A DNA stretch of 64,000 bases from Semisulcospira habei (lineage: Eukaryota > Mollusca > Gastropoda > Semisulcospiridae): NCBI GenBank assembly GCA_036245525.1, contig BTPG01000004.1, positions 23,040,272-23,104,271 on the forward strand. Direction: 5' to 3'. Every line of letters starts with the position of its first letter. Position 1 is the first letter of the stretch. Positions 1-10,728 of the stretch are shown piece by piece. Made by a program: the position numbers and the translations under genes. A model generated the notes under the pieces. That model was not told the DNA's origin. It saw nothing but the letters and a program-made list of their open reading frames with translations, and ran no database searches.

Positions 1-81
1 TTTGAAAAATAACATTGGAGCAAAAAATAATACTGATAATACTGTCCAATTCAAAATGTTAATGATGTTCCATGGGGAGGA

Positions 82-945
82 TCAAATCATTATTGATATG
101 TAAAATAAATAATAACAATGGTTGCAGTCAGTCACTCTAACCAGTATTGCAAAGCGCTTGGTATTTGTTCGGTCAGTGGACTCGTCGACTTTGAGAGTGA
201 CAACATGAGAGTTTTCAATGTGTTCTGCCACTTGTGTTTCGATAGTGTCAGACATTGCCTTCAAAAATTCATAGAATGATTCAGTGCTTTCATATTTTGT
301 TGACTCTGAGATTTCAATTTGTTTGACAAATGGTGTTTCCATGGACTTCAGCAAGTTGAGCAATGACTTGAATTTACTGCATGCTAAATTCTCTTTGATA
401 ATCCAGTATGCAGCTCGTATGGCAACTGCAGCCCCTTTCTCTTGAGCAGATAGAAGGCGGATCGCTATCTCTTCAGTGTTTTTCTGAAGGGCAGGAACTT
501 TCAAGCTGTCCCTGTGTTCTTTTGTTACTTCATGGTCTGAAAGCGACGACTTGCGAAAATTGATGCATCCGCTTGTGAAGGCATTTTTCATGTTTCCATT
601 GTTACATGCAGTGCAAAACATCTTTTCGTTCTCATAACGTAACCATTTAAAAGAAAGTGTCCACGCTTGCACAAACTTTCTAGTAGTAGTGGATTCTTCT
701 TTTTCGGCTGGTTCTGCCTGTTTGTGCATTATCACACGATGTAGATGGCTGTGGATCGGGAGCATCGCCGGTCATATCTAGATCTATCACATCTCTCACC
801 TCTCTTCTTCTTCTGTCGCTTGAGAAGCGCTTGTTTGGTCGGATGCATTAGTTTCTTCTCTCACATCTTTAACGGTTTTACCAAAACCGAAGTTTTTCAG
901 CTGTTGCTGCTTTGAATCAGCTTTTATTTTCTTTTTCGGAGGCAT
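82..945 (-). pseudogene. hAT-like transposase, N-terminal half, broken
   Basis: Reading on the minus strand, a start at 945 gives MPPKKKIKADSKQQQ and about 50 residues before a stop. After a frame change, a long frame runs from 765 to 82. It has a zinc-finger-like segment (MFCTACNNG, CINFRKSSLSDHEVTKEHRD), a helical region, and VDESTDRTNTKRFAILVRV. This is the layout of the TTF/DUF4371 hAT transposases related to ZNF862 and KIAA1586. After that the frame diverges near 110, so the catalytic part is missing or cut by a splice or deletion. The matching C-terminal half of the same kind of protein is seen at 44794-46151, but in a separate copy. Confidence 0.75.
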
Positions 946-1436
946 CGCCAGTCGGATTCGCGAGTATCAAAAACGAAAGCTGTGTAAGGGAAACCACTTT
1001 GCGCATGACAACCAACCAGGGCATGGTTACGACTGCTGGTGCAGACGCACTAACTAAGCCTATCCTTTATCGATCGGTTTCGCAAAGAGGAAAGGGCGAG
1101 TGCACTAGGCTAGTCCTTTTTCAAGTTGAATGTCGCGATGTAGGCCTAACGGCCAGTAACGGGTAACGCAGTTATTAAAATGAACAAACGATGTCCGGCC
1201 TTTACGCAGCTTCGATCGGACAATGACCACCTTCATTAAAAAGCAATAAGACATTTGACAGATTGAAGGCAAATTTAATAGGACATTTGGATTTTTTATC
1301 GGACAATTGTCCGATGTTCGACGTGGATCTGAGGCCCTGGAGTTATTTGGATGAACTTTTTGTCGTTTGATGGACACGTGCAGTTGTTGTGACGCAAACG
1401 TAAGATGAGATCAAGGAACAGGTGAATTAAAATTTA
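946..1436. other. No gene recognised
   Basis: About 490 bp upstream of the hAT fragment. Short open frames only; no motif or terminal inverted repeat that I can support. Confidence 0.5.
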
Positions 1437-1480
1437 TCGGACGTCAGGCTTGTGCCAGCATTTGTTGCTGCTATCCTGAC

Positions 1481-2673
1481 ACTCACAAACCAGATAGGTG
1501 AGGCTAGCGCTGGCAGAATTGTCAGTACTCAAACCAAGGGGAATCACAGCGCTGGACAGACAACAGTTAGATCCCCTGCCCCCGCCTATCAGGCACCCAA
1601 TCGCCAGCCCACAGAGAAATACGCAGGTATAGAATAAGACAATCATTTCCATTCCTAATAAGAATGGATCAGGTCTCTTATATAACCCATGTCTTTCTCC
1701 GGAACTTAGGAAGTAGGCAGGAGAAACATACATACACAAACATGAAGGTGCGCTACTATATGTGGTCGGGTAAATACCCTGATTTCCCACAGTAGATGCA
1801 CAGAACATTACACAACAATGTAACGATACAAATTTTGCCTCGAGTTATACATGATACTCACAAACCAGATAGGTGAGGCTAGAGCTGGCAGAATTGTCAG
1901 TACTCAAACCAAGGGGAATCACAGCACTGGACAGACAACAGTTAGATCCCCTGCCCCCGCCTATCAGGCACCCAATCGCCAGCCCACAGAGAAATACGCA
2001 GGTATAGAATAAGACAATCATTTCCATTCCTAATAAGAATGGATCAGGTCTCTTATATAACCCATGTCTTTCTCCGGAACTTAGGAAGTAGGCAGGAGAA
2101 ACATACATACACAAACATGAAGGTGCGCTACTATATGTGGTCGGGTAAATACCCTGATTTCCCACAGTAGATGCACAGAACATTACACAACAATGTAACG
2201 ATACAAATTTTGCCTCGAGTTATACATGATACTCACAAACCAGATAGGTGAGGCTAGCGCTGGCAGAATTGTCAATACTCAAACCAAGGGGAATCACAGC
2301 GCTGGACAGACAACAGTTAGATCCCCTGCCCCCGCCTATCAGGCACCCAATCGCCAGCCCACAGAGAAATACGCAGGTATAGAATAAGACAATCATTTCC
2401 ATTCCTAATAAGAATGGATCAGGTCTCTTATATAACCCATGTCTTTCTCCGGAACTTAGGAAGTAGGCAGGAGAAACATACATACACAAACATGAAGGTG
2501 CGCTACTATATGTGGTCGGGTAAATACCCTGATTTCCCACAGTAGATGCACAGAACATTACACAACAATGTAACGATACAAATTTTGCCTCGAGTTATAC
2601 ATGATACAAACCAGATAGGTGAGGCTAGCGCTAACTGTTGTCTGTCCAGCGCTGTGATTCCCCTTGGTTTGAG
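1481..2673 (-). mobile_element. Retroposed multimer of a 375-bp unit with 5-prime inversion
   Basis: Three near-identical direct units at 1481-1855, 1856-2230 and 2231-2605, then 25 bp of a fourth, then 44 bp (2631-2674) in inverted orientation that match 1527-1570. The whole block is flanked by the 12-bp direct repeat TGCTATCCTGAC (1469-1480 and 2674-2685). The uninterrupted site exists on the other strand near 4875-4935. TSDs plus an inverted fragment at one end are marks of target-primed reverse transcription, with the element on the minus strand. Each unit holds a 112-codon minus frame that is open but not recognised; it includes a hydrophobic stretch MIVLFYTCVFLCGLAIGCL. Candidates are a Penelope-like long-terminal unit or a retrozyme-like circular RNA; I found no hammerhead core (CUGANGA) by eye. 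Confidence 0.8.
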
Positions 2674-2685
2674 TGCTATCCTGAC

Positions 2686-3078
2686 GTTCAACACATATGG
2701 ATTGTAAAATTTTGGGGGAGAAGGCACTGTTAAAATGAGCCATTTTGGACAAACAGTTGCATAGCCGTTAGGACCGTCTGAATTTGAGGGACAGAGTTAA
2801 AATAATGCATCAGCCTTACACAGATGGAATTTATTTGAATATTTGTTTTATTTTTACAGGCGCAGACGGTTTAGCATAATTATCATGTTTCATCATGTAT
2901 ATTACATCTATTGTGCTTTGTGTTTGTGGCTTCTGATAACTATCCCGGGGATATCTGCTGCAATCCTGATGTTCGACATGAGTTACAAATTCTGGCCTTG
3001 ACTGCCAATAAATATATTTGGGCAGCAAAGATGACTCATTGTGCAATTCTGTGTGCATGTATTCCTTTGAGTGGTATA
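2686..3078 (+). repeat. Left arm of large inverted repeat
   Basis: Together with 1442-1480 and about 3979-4010, this is the reverse complement of about 4430-4935. Shared blocks include the segment around AATATATTTATTGGCAG and the block ending at CCATATGTGTTGAACGTC. The arm is split by two insertions, the 375-bp multimer and the 3079-3972 element. Arms are roughly 470 bp once these are removed. Confidence 0.85.
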
Positions 3079-3972
3079 CAGTGTTGATTCTAGAGCACGT
3101 TTTGCGCGATGTCTCGCAATATTATGCTCCAAATCGCAAAAAAAACACAGATAGCGCGGCCGAAGAATCGCAGAAAAAAGAAACTGGACGTTTTTTTGCA
3201 CGACCAGCGCGGCCGCACCGCTGCTGCGTAAAAGCCTGCTCGAGCGTCTTGGTGCAGTGTGGCCTGAGTCGAGCCAGGGCAATTTCACTATTATTCACCT
3301 GTTTAACACGAACACAGATTCCATTCACAGAAAACCAATTCACGTGTCGCTCTCGCGCTGTGGAAGTACACATGACAGATCAGAGCGAACTCTAGTCTGT
3401 GAGTGGCTGAATAGCCTTCGGCTGTTGTAATCTGTCTTCTCATTGGCTAGCATTTCTGTACTGTATTCATGTTGTATCATTCATGTATCAACACAACCCT
3501 TTTACCGATGCGGGATTGTACTTCAGCCTGTGTTGCTTTTACCTGAGGATTGTAACTTAGTATGGATTTTACCTGATGGATTTACATTAAATACTCGAGC
3601 TGTACACGTTTCCTTGTGTTTTCCTAGCGAACTGAAGGTATGCATAGAAAGTACGATAATGTCGTGTACTTTTAACCTGGTACTCATTCACGCACACGTC
3701 TTACACACTTTCTCCTTGAGGGCCGTGATCAATTATGAGGCCATATTGGTTAACACGAAATACGGTTAACACGAAGTGATTTTCTGCCGTGTCCCCAGAA
3801 ATTTGTGTTAAGCGGAATCCACTGTATGTATGAATGTGTGTAGTATATGTCGTTTTAAAGTAAGCAGTGCAACGCGATTTGAGGGCCTCCCTTTTACACC
3901 TTGAGGGGCTCCCTTTTTTTTTAATTAGAGGGAGCCTTTGAGCTCACTTCTGAAATCCTAGAATCAACACTG
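3079..3972. mobile_element. Non-autonomous DNA element, TIR CAGTGTTGATTCTAG
   Basis: It begins CAGTGTTGATTCTAG and ends with its exact reverse complement, a 15-bp terminal inverted repeat. It is flanked by GGTATA (3073-3078 and 3973-3978). The other arm of the inverted repeat shows the site with one copy only. Inside, 3262-3826 is a partial copy of the Tigger-like MITE seen complete at 53488-54378. No transposase frame. Confidence 0.8.
3262..3826 (+). mobile_element. Partial Tigger-like MITE
   Basis: Shares the AACACGAA-rich sequence, the internal block GCAATTTCACTATTATTCAC and the right end GTTAAGCGGAATCCACTGTA with the complete copy at 53488-54378. Its left terminus is missing. Confidence 0.75.
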
Positions 3973-4011
3973 GGTATATAATGACAAAGTCTGTTTTTCT
4001 TGGTTGTCGGA

Positions 4012-4400
4012 TTTGACTTAAGTGCCAAAAGGTGCTCTCACAAAGAGGACAACTGGGTTGAAAATCAAAGTGTGACATAAAGTACCAGAAAATGTATTAA
4101 GTGATGTACACTGTATTGGCAATGTGTTTGTAAAAGAAAAAGATAATATCTGAAATGGTTTTTGAGAAGATGGCTGTTAAGATTTGTAAGTCTGGATATG
4201 TCGGACATCAGGTATTGCGACATAGTGCCTTTAAATTAGTGGGATAAAAAACACAAATCAGTTTCTAAACAGTTAAAATAATAAGTAGTGGTCACAATTG
4301 ACCTATCCAAACAATTAATGCTTTTTGGCTTAGAATGTTCTAATCCCCGAACATGATTTGTGTTGCAATACCTGACATCCGACCATATTCAATTTTTAAA
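4012..4400 (-). repeat. Dispersed repeat, copy 1 (inverted relative to 7920-8345)
   Basis: Reverse complement of 7920-8345 over most of its length, including the block GTATTGCGACATAGTGCC. It sits in the centre of the large inverted repeat. It carries two copies of the CGGACATCAGG-type motif. Confidence 0.8.
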
Positions 4401-4429
4401 ACATCCTACAACCAAGAAAAACACACTTT

Positions 4430-4935
4430 GTCATGTTATATACCACTCACAGGAATACATGCACACATTAGAGCACAATGAGAGTCTATCTTTGCTGCCC
4501 AAATATATTTATTGGCAGTCAGGGCCAGAATTTGTAACTTAAATGTCGAACATCAGGATTGCAGCAGATATCCCCGGAATAGTTATCAGAAGCCACAAAC
4601 ACAAAGCCTTTCCCCCAGTTTCAAGCACAATATTTAACAAACAAAACAGATATAAGAACAAACTGCATACAGCTTTCTGATGTAATATACATCATGAAAC
4701 GTGACGTGCTAAACAGTCTGCGCCTGTAAAAATAAACCAAATATTCAAATAAGTTTTATCTGTGTACAGGCAGATGCACTATTTTAACTCTGACCTTCAG
4801 ATTTAGAAGGTCCTAATGGCTATAGCAACTGGTTGTCCAAAATGGCTCATTTTAACAGTGCCTTTGCCCCCAAAAGTTCTACAATCCATATGTGTTGAAC
4901 GTCAGGATAGCAGCAACAAATGTTGGCACAATTCG
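4430..4935 (-). repeat. Right arm of large inverted repeat
   Basis: This arm has neither insertion and so gives the empty sites for both events in the left arm. It contains extra sequence near 4610-4680 that the left arm lacks. Confidence 0.85.
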
Positions 4936-5079
4936 AAGCGACACGACGAAGGAAACAACAGCTGCCAGCCCTAACTCCGCCAGAAACGGCGATCAAGACC
5001 CAAGACATCTATGTCAAGGGAGAACTACAAGGAAGAAGAAAGTCATCGATGGTTTCCAACACCTGAAACAGGGTGGTTG

Positions 5080-5320
5080 AGACCCATTCCCCACGCCTGA
5101 TAAAGGGTGGATGGAACGACTGAATACAACCAAGAAACCACAAGCAAGAAGGAGCTCTTCGACCATTCTCCCACACCTATAATAGGGTGGTTGAGACCGA
5201 CTCCCACACCTATAATAGGGTGGTTGAGACCCACTCCCACACCTATATTAGGGTGGTTGAGACCCACTCCCACACCTATAATAGGGTGGTTGGAACGCAC
5301 TCCCCACACCTGAGAAAATG
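5080..5320 (+). repeat. Minisatellite, ~33-bp unit
   Basis: About five direct copies of a unit containing CCCACACCTATAATAGGGTG and GTTGAGACCCACT between 5165 and 5310, with degenerate copies before and after. It is open in several frames only because the unit length is divisible by three. Confidence 0.85.
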
Positions 5321-5329
5321 TGGATGGAA

Positions 5330-6316
5330 CGAAAATCACCAATTAACACCACACGATCGACAAGCTAGAACAAGCGACAAACTACACTACGATCCTTTTT
5401 TTTTCTGCTACTTTAACAAGACACGTGTGAGCCAGCTACTCAACTGAGGCCACCAATCGGCCCTGCAGCCCCCACGGCAAAACCCTCTACTGAAGTGACA
5501 TCTGTCATGAATCGCTACACGCTATGACGTCATACTGTTTGCTAAAAGACTTACCTCCCGCCAACGAGAAAGGCAAGCCACTTTGTCTACAACACGGACT
5601 AAGAATAGAGGAAACGGACATTGTCTACTTCACACCGACCACAAAACTACGCAGCACCAACTTTAATCTACAACACCAGGCAACACTGGTCACAAAGAAC
5701 TCGTTCTAAAGCGCACACAAGTGAAAGGAGGACTGGAACGCTCGCAACAAGCGAGGCCAACTGATTCTGTGAAGCACTCGAAGAATTGAAGGCCCTTCTA
5801 CAACGACAAAACCTGGCACCTACCACCAAAACGGTATACAATTCAGGCGGCCCAACAAGCCAACGGCAACAACAGCAATCAACGAAACGACAGCCACACC
5901 AAAACAGCAGCAACAGCTACAACAATAAGCTGATTTTAAAGCATCAACTGTGAGATATGCACCACGGCAACACTGCGTACCACCTACACAGAGGACAATA
6001 CTAGAAACACTAGTCTGTCGTATGGAAGGCAACACAGCCGCACAAACAACCGGCATCGTCTACAAACACGAATACACGGAGAATCAACAACAACAACAAC
6101 ACCACTCAGTCTGGGATTGATCCGTCAAAACGGACGGATTAATAAACAAAGAATATGACTCCCACGTCGATACACGCAAACTCCGCCCAACGGTTCCTTG
6201 TATCTTATCGCGGCTAAGCCCCGCTGAGCAGGAAATGATCTTGGAACGGACAGGCACAAGCGCCGAGGGAACAGAAGACGCAGCGATACAATCGGATCCC
6301 GACACAAGACTGGACC
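5330..6316. other. No confident gene; possible degenerate coding remnant
   Basis: Short plus-strand frames occur at 5524-5709 and 6121-6330 (the latter reading LSRLSPAEQEMILERTG) with stops between them. CAA-rich stretches make the minus strand read Cys-rich by chance. I do not recognise a protein family. Confidence 0.4.
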
Positions 6317-6478
6317 CTGCAAGGATTTGAAGCAATCATACTTGACATCAATAACACCGCATCAGGAATACTGCAAGGATTTGAAAGCGTTCATACTAGA
6401 CATCTATAACACCGCGTCAGGAATACTGCAAGGGTTTGAAAGCGACCATACTGGACATCAATAATGCCGCGTCAGGAC
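6317..6478 (+). repeat. Tandem repeat, 54-55-bp unit, three copies
   Basis: Units start with CTGCAAGGATTTGAAAGCG at 6317, 6371 and 6426 and end with CCGCGTCAGGAATA. They differ by a few substitutions. Confidence 0.85.
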
Positions 6479-7919
6479 TACAGTTACATGCATGGACTAC
6501 ACGGATAACATGTCCTTATGTAAGGATTTAAATGCGACACACTGGGAGGAAGACAACAAGAAATGGACTGAGAATTGTAGGCCGGTTCCCTGATGAGTAA
6601 ATCGGAGCCTGTAGTTACTAACTACGAATACCGATCGAAACGCCCCCGAGTGCTTCACATTCTTCTGCTCGGACATTTTGAGGCGTCGGGACCAGAGTGA
6701 CCGGATGCATACCTGGGTGGGACCGGTCTTGCTCTTTTACCACAGACGTCCGAAATTTTTTTTATCATTGCATTATTATGTTATGAATTTCACCTGTTTC
6801 TTAATCTCATTATCTTACGTTTACGTCACAACAACTGCACGTCTCCATCAAACGACATAAATACATCGGTGACAGTGTTCATTCAAATAACTCCTTTACC
6901 AACTTGCATCGATCGGAGGTCAGATTTGCGACATGTGTTCGCGATCGAACGTCAGGTTGCTACAGCAATAAAATTTGTTATCACAAGAAATCATCTTCAT
7001 TCTCTGACCTACTGCCTAAAATCGGTGCTGGAGTCTCGGGCGATTCAAACTCTTGAAAATGGTCCCTTACAATATTAAATTTATACAATAAACATTTGGC
7101 TCTTTATTTTGTCTGTAAGTGTAATTACAATCGAACGTCAGAAGTGATCGAACGTCAGAAGTGATCGAACGTCAGATTTATGAAAACAGTTGCGACAAAA
7201 CGTCACGAGTTGTAGCTCTCCATTGACAAACCGGACATTCAAAACAACCACGCTGGAATGTGGCCCATAATGCATCTATCATAACCGGACGATCGTAGAC
7301 CAAAAAACCCCAAAACAACTTCGTTAAACTTGTCAAATAGTTGAACGTCAGATCTTGCGACAAAAACTGGCCGCTCACAATTTTTTTGCCAGCCTAGAAA
7401 ACTGTGACGGAAAAGTAAATTTGAAGCATATAAAATATTCAACGAAAGCGAAACAACGCAATGACGCCATTTCCGGTTTGGGTCAGCGTGCCTTTCGCTA
7501 GCACAAGTTTGTGGAAATTAAGATGCTGCTGTTGCGACAAATCTGACGTCCGACATTGGCTACTTTCAAGAGCAATAAACAAAAGCATGGCTTACCTTCA
7601 AATCTGGGAAATACACGGATTATAAGATCAATCTTACCTGAACATATGGGCATGGTTAGCACCAGGTTTGTTATGTTATTGTTGCTTTTACACGCGAGAT
7701 CAAAACAGACCGACGGCAAATCATTGTCCGCTTTCCCGGGCCGATTTTTATTGGTGAATTCTGGCGTTTTACAGTATACTCACCAACCGGCTTTACGTTA
7801 GGTGCATAAATTATTGCCAGTATATCTTCAATCATTCACACACACATTGCACTTGTTAAAGTCAACACGTGTCTTTTTAAACAGATTTTAGTTTCCCGCA
7901 AAAGAGGTCACTCACTTTT
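6479..7919. other. No gene recognised; motif-rich AT-rich DNA
   Basis: Contains at least seven copies of the CGAACGTCAG motif, three of them in a 17-bp tandem at 7131-7180. No open frame worth calling. Confidence 0.5.
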
Positions 7920-8345
7920 TGCTCACCTTTTGGCACTTAGTCATATTAAAAAAAAATTGAATATGGTCGGATGTCAGGTATTGCAACACAAATCGTGTTC
8001 AGGGACTAGCACATTCTAAGCCAAAGAGCAGTAATTGTTTGGATACGTTAATTGTGACCACTACTTACTATTTTAACTGTTTGGAAACAGATTTGTGTTT
8101 TTTATCCCACCAATTTAGAGGCACTATGTCGCAATACCTGATGTCCGACATATCCAGACTTAAAATTTTTAACGGCCATTTTCTCAAAAACCATTTCAGA
8201 TATTATCTTTTTCTTTTACAAACACATTACAAATATAGTGTACACCCAAATACATTTTCTGGTACTTTAATATGTCAAACTTTGATTTTCAACCCAGTTG
8301 TTCTCTTCGTGAGAGCACCTTTTTGGCACTTAGTCATACAAGCTA
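7920..8345 (+). repeat. Dispersed repeat, copy 2
   Basis: Second copy of the repeat at 4012-4400 in opposite orientation. It starts and ends with TTTTGGCACTTAGTCATA, so each copy has its own near-direct terminal similarity. No protein recognised. Confidence 0.75.
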
Positions 8346-8354
8346 CATTATACT

Positions 8355-8510
8355 AATGATAAGGATATAGACCAATGGCTTTAGTTCAAGGGTGGTGCCA
8401 GACTAGCTTGGCGCCTAGAGGCACCATGCTATTCTGGCACTACCCTTGAACAATTTTAGTCAAACGTATTTCACTCAATGGTGTAAGTTCCGAATGATAG
8501 GTTAAAGACT
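8355..8510. mobile_element. Hairpin MITE (TTCAAGGGTGGTGCCAG family), copy 1
   Basis: The core is a foldback: TTCAAGGGTGGTGCCAGACT pairs with the later CTGGCACTACCCTTGAA. Flanks (GGATATAGACCAATGGCTTTAG on the left) are shared with the copy at 36970-37110. No coding capacity. Confidence 0.8.
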
Positions 8511-8705
8511 ATGTACATTGCTGTTCAACTTCAAGAGACAAATTGACCATGTTGGGTAGGATTCTAATGACGTATATAAGCTGCCTGCCTTGGCTGATGC
8601 TTTCACGTAAAGCATCAGCTAGGGTGTGCAGTCTGTGTACTGTGTATTTCTTAAAGTTTAAGACTAAGAGATTGATGTAGATGCTGGTGTTTATTTGCTC
8701 ATCAG

Positions 8706-8834
8706 TTTGAAGATGCAGCAAAAGAAGTGGCAGATGAAGTGACCCGGCCTCGACCTGAGGGAGAAGACGATGTGGAGGACATTCAGGTCATGCTGACCTC
8801 AACTTCTAATGCCTGTGGTCTTCGCCAGCTCAAG
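8706..8834 (+). CDS. MCM5: MCM5 exon A (N-terminal domain)
   Basis: 43 codons, phase 0 at both ends. The acceptor is a pyrimidine-rich stretch ending in CATCAG and the donor is GTAAGG. It encodes [14 protein letters not shown] and DIQVML, matching the helical N-terminal region of animal MCM5 just before the segment that leads into the OB-fold. A 5-prime neighbouring exon must exist, because the frame is open at the acceptor and there is no start codon. None was recognised in the 8.7 kb to the left. A hairpin MITE lies about 200 bp upstream. Confidence 0.95.
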
Positions 8835-8874
8835 GTAAGGTCACTTGTCTGTCCCTCAGGCACTCATTTTTTGT

Positions 8875-9954
8875 CAGGGTTTGAAATAACAGGCATGGGA
8901 ATTGTCCACAGAATTCCGCGAAGAAGAAGAAATCGTCCGCGAAATTAAAACGTCGTCTCCGCAAAAAAAAAATCATTGTGGGTAGCAAAATGAGCAGAGC
9001 ACTGGTTTAACACCGCGGGCAGGATATGACGTGGCAGGCCGTGTCCGCGACCCGCACTGGTGGCCGAGTGCGCCGCGCTGCGCAGTAAACCTAGGTGGGC
9101 AGACGTGCACTGTATTTGCTGATATTTCGGCCCCTGAAATTGAGGCGTCATGCCCCACCCCCCCCCCTCCCCCGTTTGATTTTCAGGCCCCCCAGGAAGC
9201 AAGGTCTAGCGCCTACCCCATCCTGTCGTTTGACTTTTCGGCCCCAGGAAGCAAGGTCTAGCTCCTACCCCCCTCCCCTCTTCGTTTGATTTTTCGGCCT
9301 CTGGAAAGGAAAGCAAGGTCTAGCTTCATGGAGGCCTGAGGTTGAAGGCCTAGTTTCAGATGATTTTTGCTTGGGCAATTCCCATGCCTGAATAACTGGG
9401 GGGCCTGGGGCAAAAAGCCCTTTACTTTGGCCTCGGGCCCTTTACTTTCGTGTCCACGGTGTCCGACGTGCCCCCTTCTTTTCCGACCTACTTTGTCTCA
9501 AAGCAGCAGTAAGCGGTACTCGGCGCATCAGCGTGGTCCCGACACAGGTCATGAACATTCCACCAAACACGCATGGCTGGCTATTTTTTTAGCACGGTAC
9601 GCATTGCATCAACCTCTCTTTGTTGCATAGCGATCTAGCGCAATACGTTCACTCTGCTGTTTGCAGCTCGCTATTCTTTTAGCTAAAGCCGCTTCCTACC
9701 TCGAAGGAGAGTTCCCATGTTCTGCTGTCTTGTCCATATTTGCAGATTTGTTTCTCTGTCTGTTTATTTTCTCCTTCAAAATGAAAAAACAAACAAAAAA
9801 CCCCTAATGTTCTTCTGAAACAGATATTTTGTTTATATTTTATAACCTGTACGACTAATGGTTCATGAGCCCCTTACTTTCCTGTGGGACCCTCTACTTT
9901 TACTAACAGGGGGCCTGAAGGGCCCCGTACTTTTGAAAAGTATTTGGAACCCTG
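8875..9954. mobile_element. Non-autonomous hAT-like element, TIR CAGGGTTTGAAAT
   Basis: Left end CAGGGTTTGAAAT, right end reading CAGGGTTCCAAAT on the other strand. It starts 40 bp after MCM5 exon A. The flanks do not show a clear duplication, so the boundaries are less certain than for its nested element. Contains pyrimidine-rich blocks near 9150-9290 and a nested element at 8890-9390. Confidence 0.6.
8890..9390. mobile_element. Nested MITE, TIR CAGGCATGGGAATTG, TSD AATAA
   Basis: 501 bp with a perfect 15-bp inverted terminus and the 5-bp direct repeat AATAA at 8885-8889 and 9391-9395. CAG-starting termini with a 5-bp TSD fit the hAT5-type group. Confidence 0.85.
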
Positions 9955-10287
9955 ATTATCGAGAGGCAATGGTGGTTTTGATGATGATGATGGCCATGGC
10001 ACTTGTATCAAGTTGTGAAGGATAGCTTAAAACGAAGTCGTAAAAAAAAAAGACGCTAGAAGATGAGATGCCCTGCTGCTTTGCTTGTTCTAGTCATGAG
10101 CTGCTGCTGGCCATTCTCAAAGATTGCATGCATGAGACAGAATTTATTGTGTGCTGTGGCATTTTGTGCGCATCTGACCATCTGTATACTTTAGTTATGG
10201 AACCGTGACAGGACATAGCTTTTACTTTTAGTCCTTAAGTCCAGTTTGTGACATTGCATGATTTTTTGTTGTTTTCCTGTCCAATTT

Positions 10288-10709
10288 TTTGCTCACGTGC
10301 GAAGCAAAAGTGAGTATGTTTAGGGACAATGGTCGTTCAGCTGTCGTCTGTCTACCGTCGTCCATGGTTATCTTGAACGTTGGCATTCTCTCGGAGACTA
10401 TTCAAGCCACAGTCTTCAAACTTTGCCCAAGGATACTTTGTGGCAAGACCTTTCTAAGCGTACCGATTTGAGTGACCTCCTTAAAGGTCTAGGTCACGGG
10501 ATCAGGAAATACTAGTCATATTTTGTCAAAACTATTTTACCATCAGACCTTTCCATGCATACTAGTTTGGTTGACCCATTGAAAAGGTCGTCACGAAGCG
10601 CTCAGGAAATAGGTACAAAAAATGAAAATAGCCATAATTTAACAAGATTTTTTTTGGTGAAATACTATACACAACTTGGTACAGAGATACCTGATAGTAA
10701 GACCTTCCC
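10288..10709 (+). repeat. GCTCACGTGCGAAGC-type repeat, left part
   Basis: Matches the copy at 40165-40700, with the same internal subrepeats (block GATGGTAAGACCTTTC and ATGCATACTAATTT about 115-150 bp apart). It is interrupted at 10709 and resumes at 15984, which fixes the insertion point of the 10710-15983 composite. Confidence 0.8.
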
Positions 10710-10728
10710 AGCCCTGAAAGTTTAAAAT

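Larger units (their letters stand above)
1437..8152. repeat. Interspersed ~20-bp motif, at least 15 copies
   Basis: Consensus about TCGRACRTCAGGTATTGCRA. Copies are near 1437, 2675, 2961, 4201, 4364, 4545, 4894, 6911, 6943, 7131 (three in tandem with a 17-bp period), 7341, 7531, 7963 and 8130, in both orientations. Clustered short sites on both strands resemble subterminal protein-binding sites of a DNA transposon; no protein that would bind them is seen. Confidence 0.7.

Noticed and set aside
1481..2605. Hammerhead ribozyme in the 375-bp unit
   Set aside because: No CUGANGA core seen on either strand by eye; a covariance search could still find a variant.
1481..2605. Tandem LTRs of an LTR retrotransposon
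   Set aside because: No TG...CA ends, primer-binding site or gag-pol nearby, and the 12-bp TSD with a 5-prime inversion is unlike LTR integration.
3018..3395. 125-residue plus frame
   Set aside because: It runs across the border of a DNA element and a Tigger fragment, so it cannot be one gene.
5668..6056. Cys-rich minus-strand frames
   Set aside because: They arise from reading CAA-rich plus-strand DNA backwards; no conserved spacing.
7131..7180. CRISPR-like array of CGAACGTCAG repeats
   Set aside because: Eukaryotic context, 17-bp period, no spacers of constant length and both orientations elsewhere.
1..8705. Upstream MCM5 exons
   Set aside because: Looked for the N-terminal residues before the exon A sequence and found none; they are probably left of the window.
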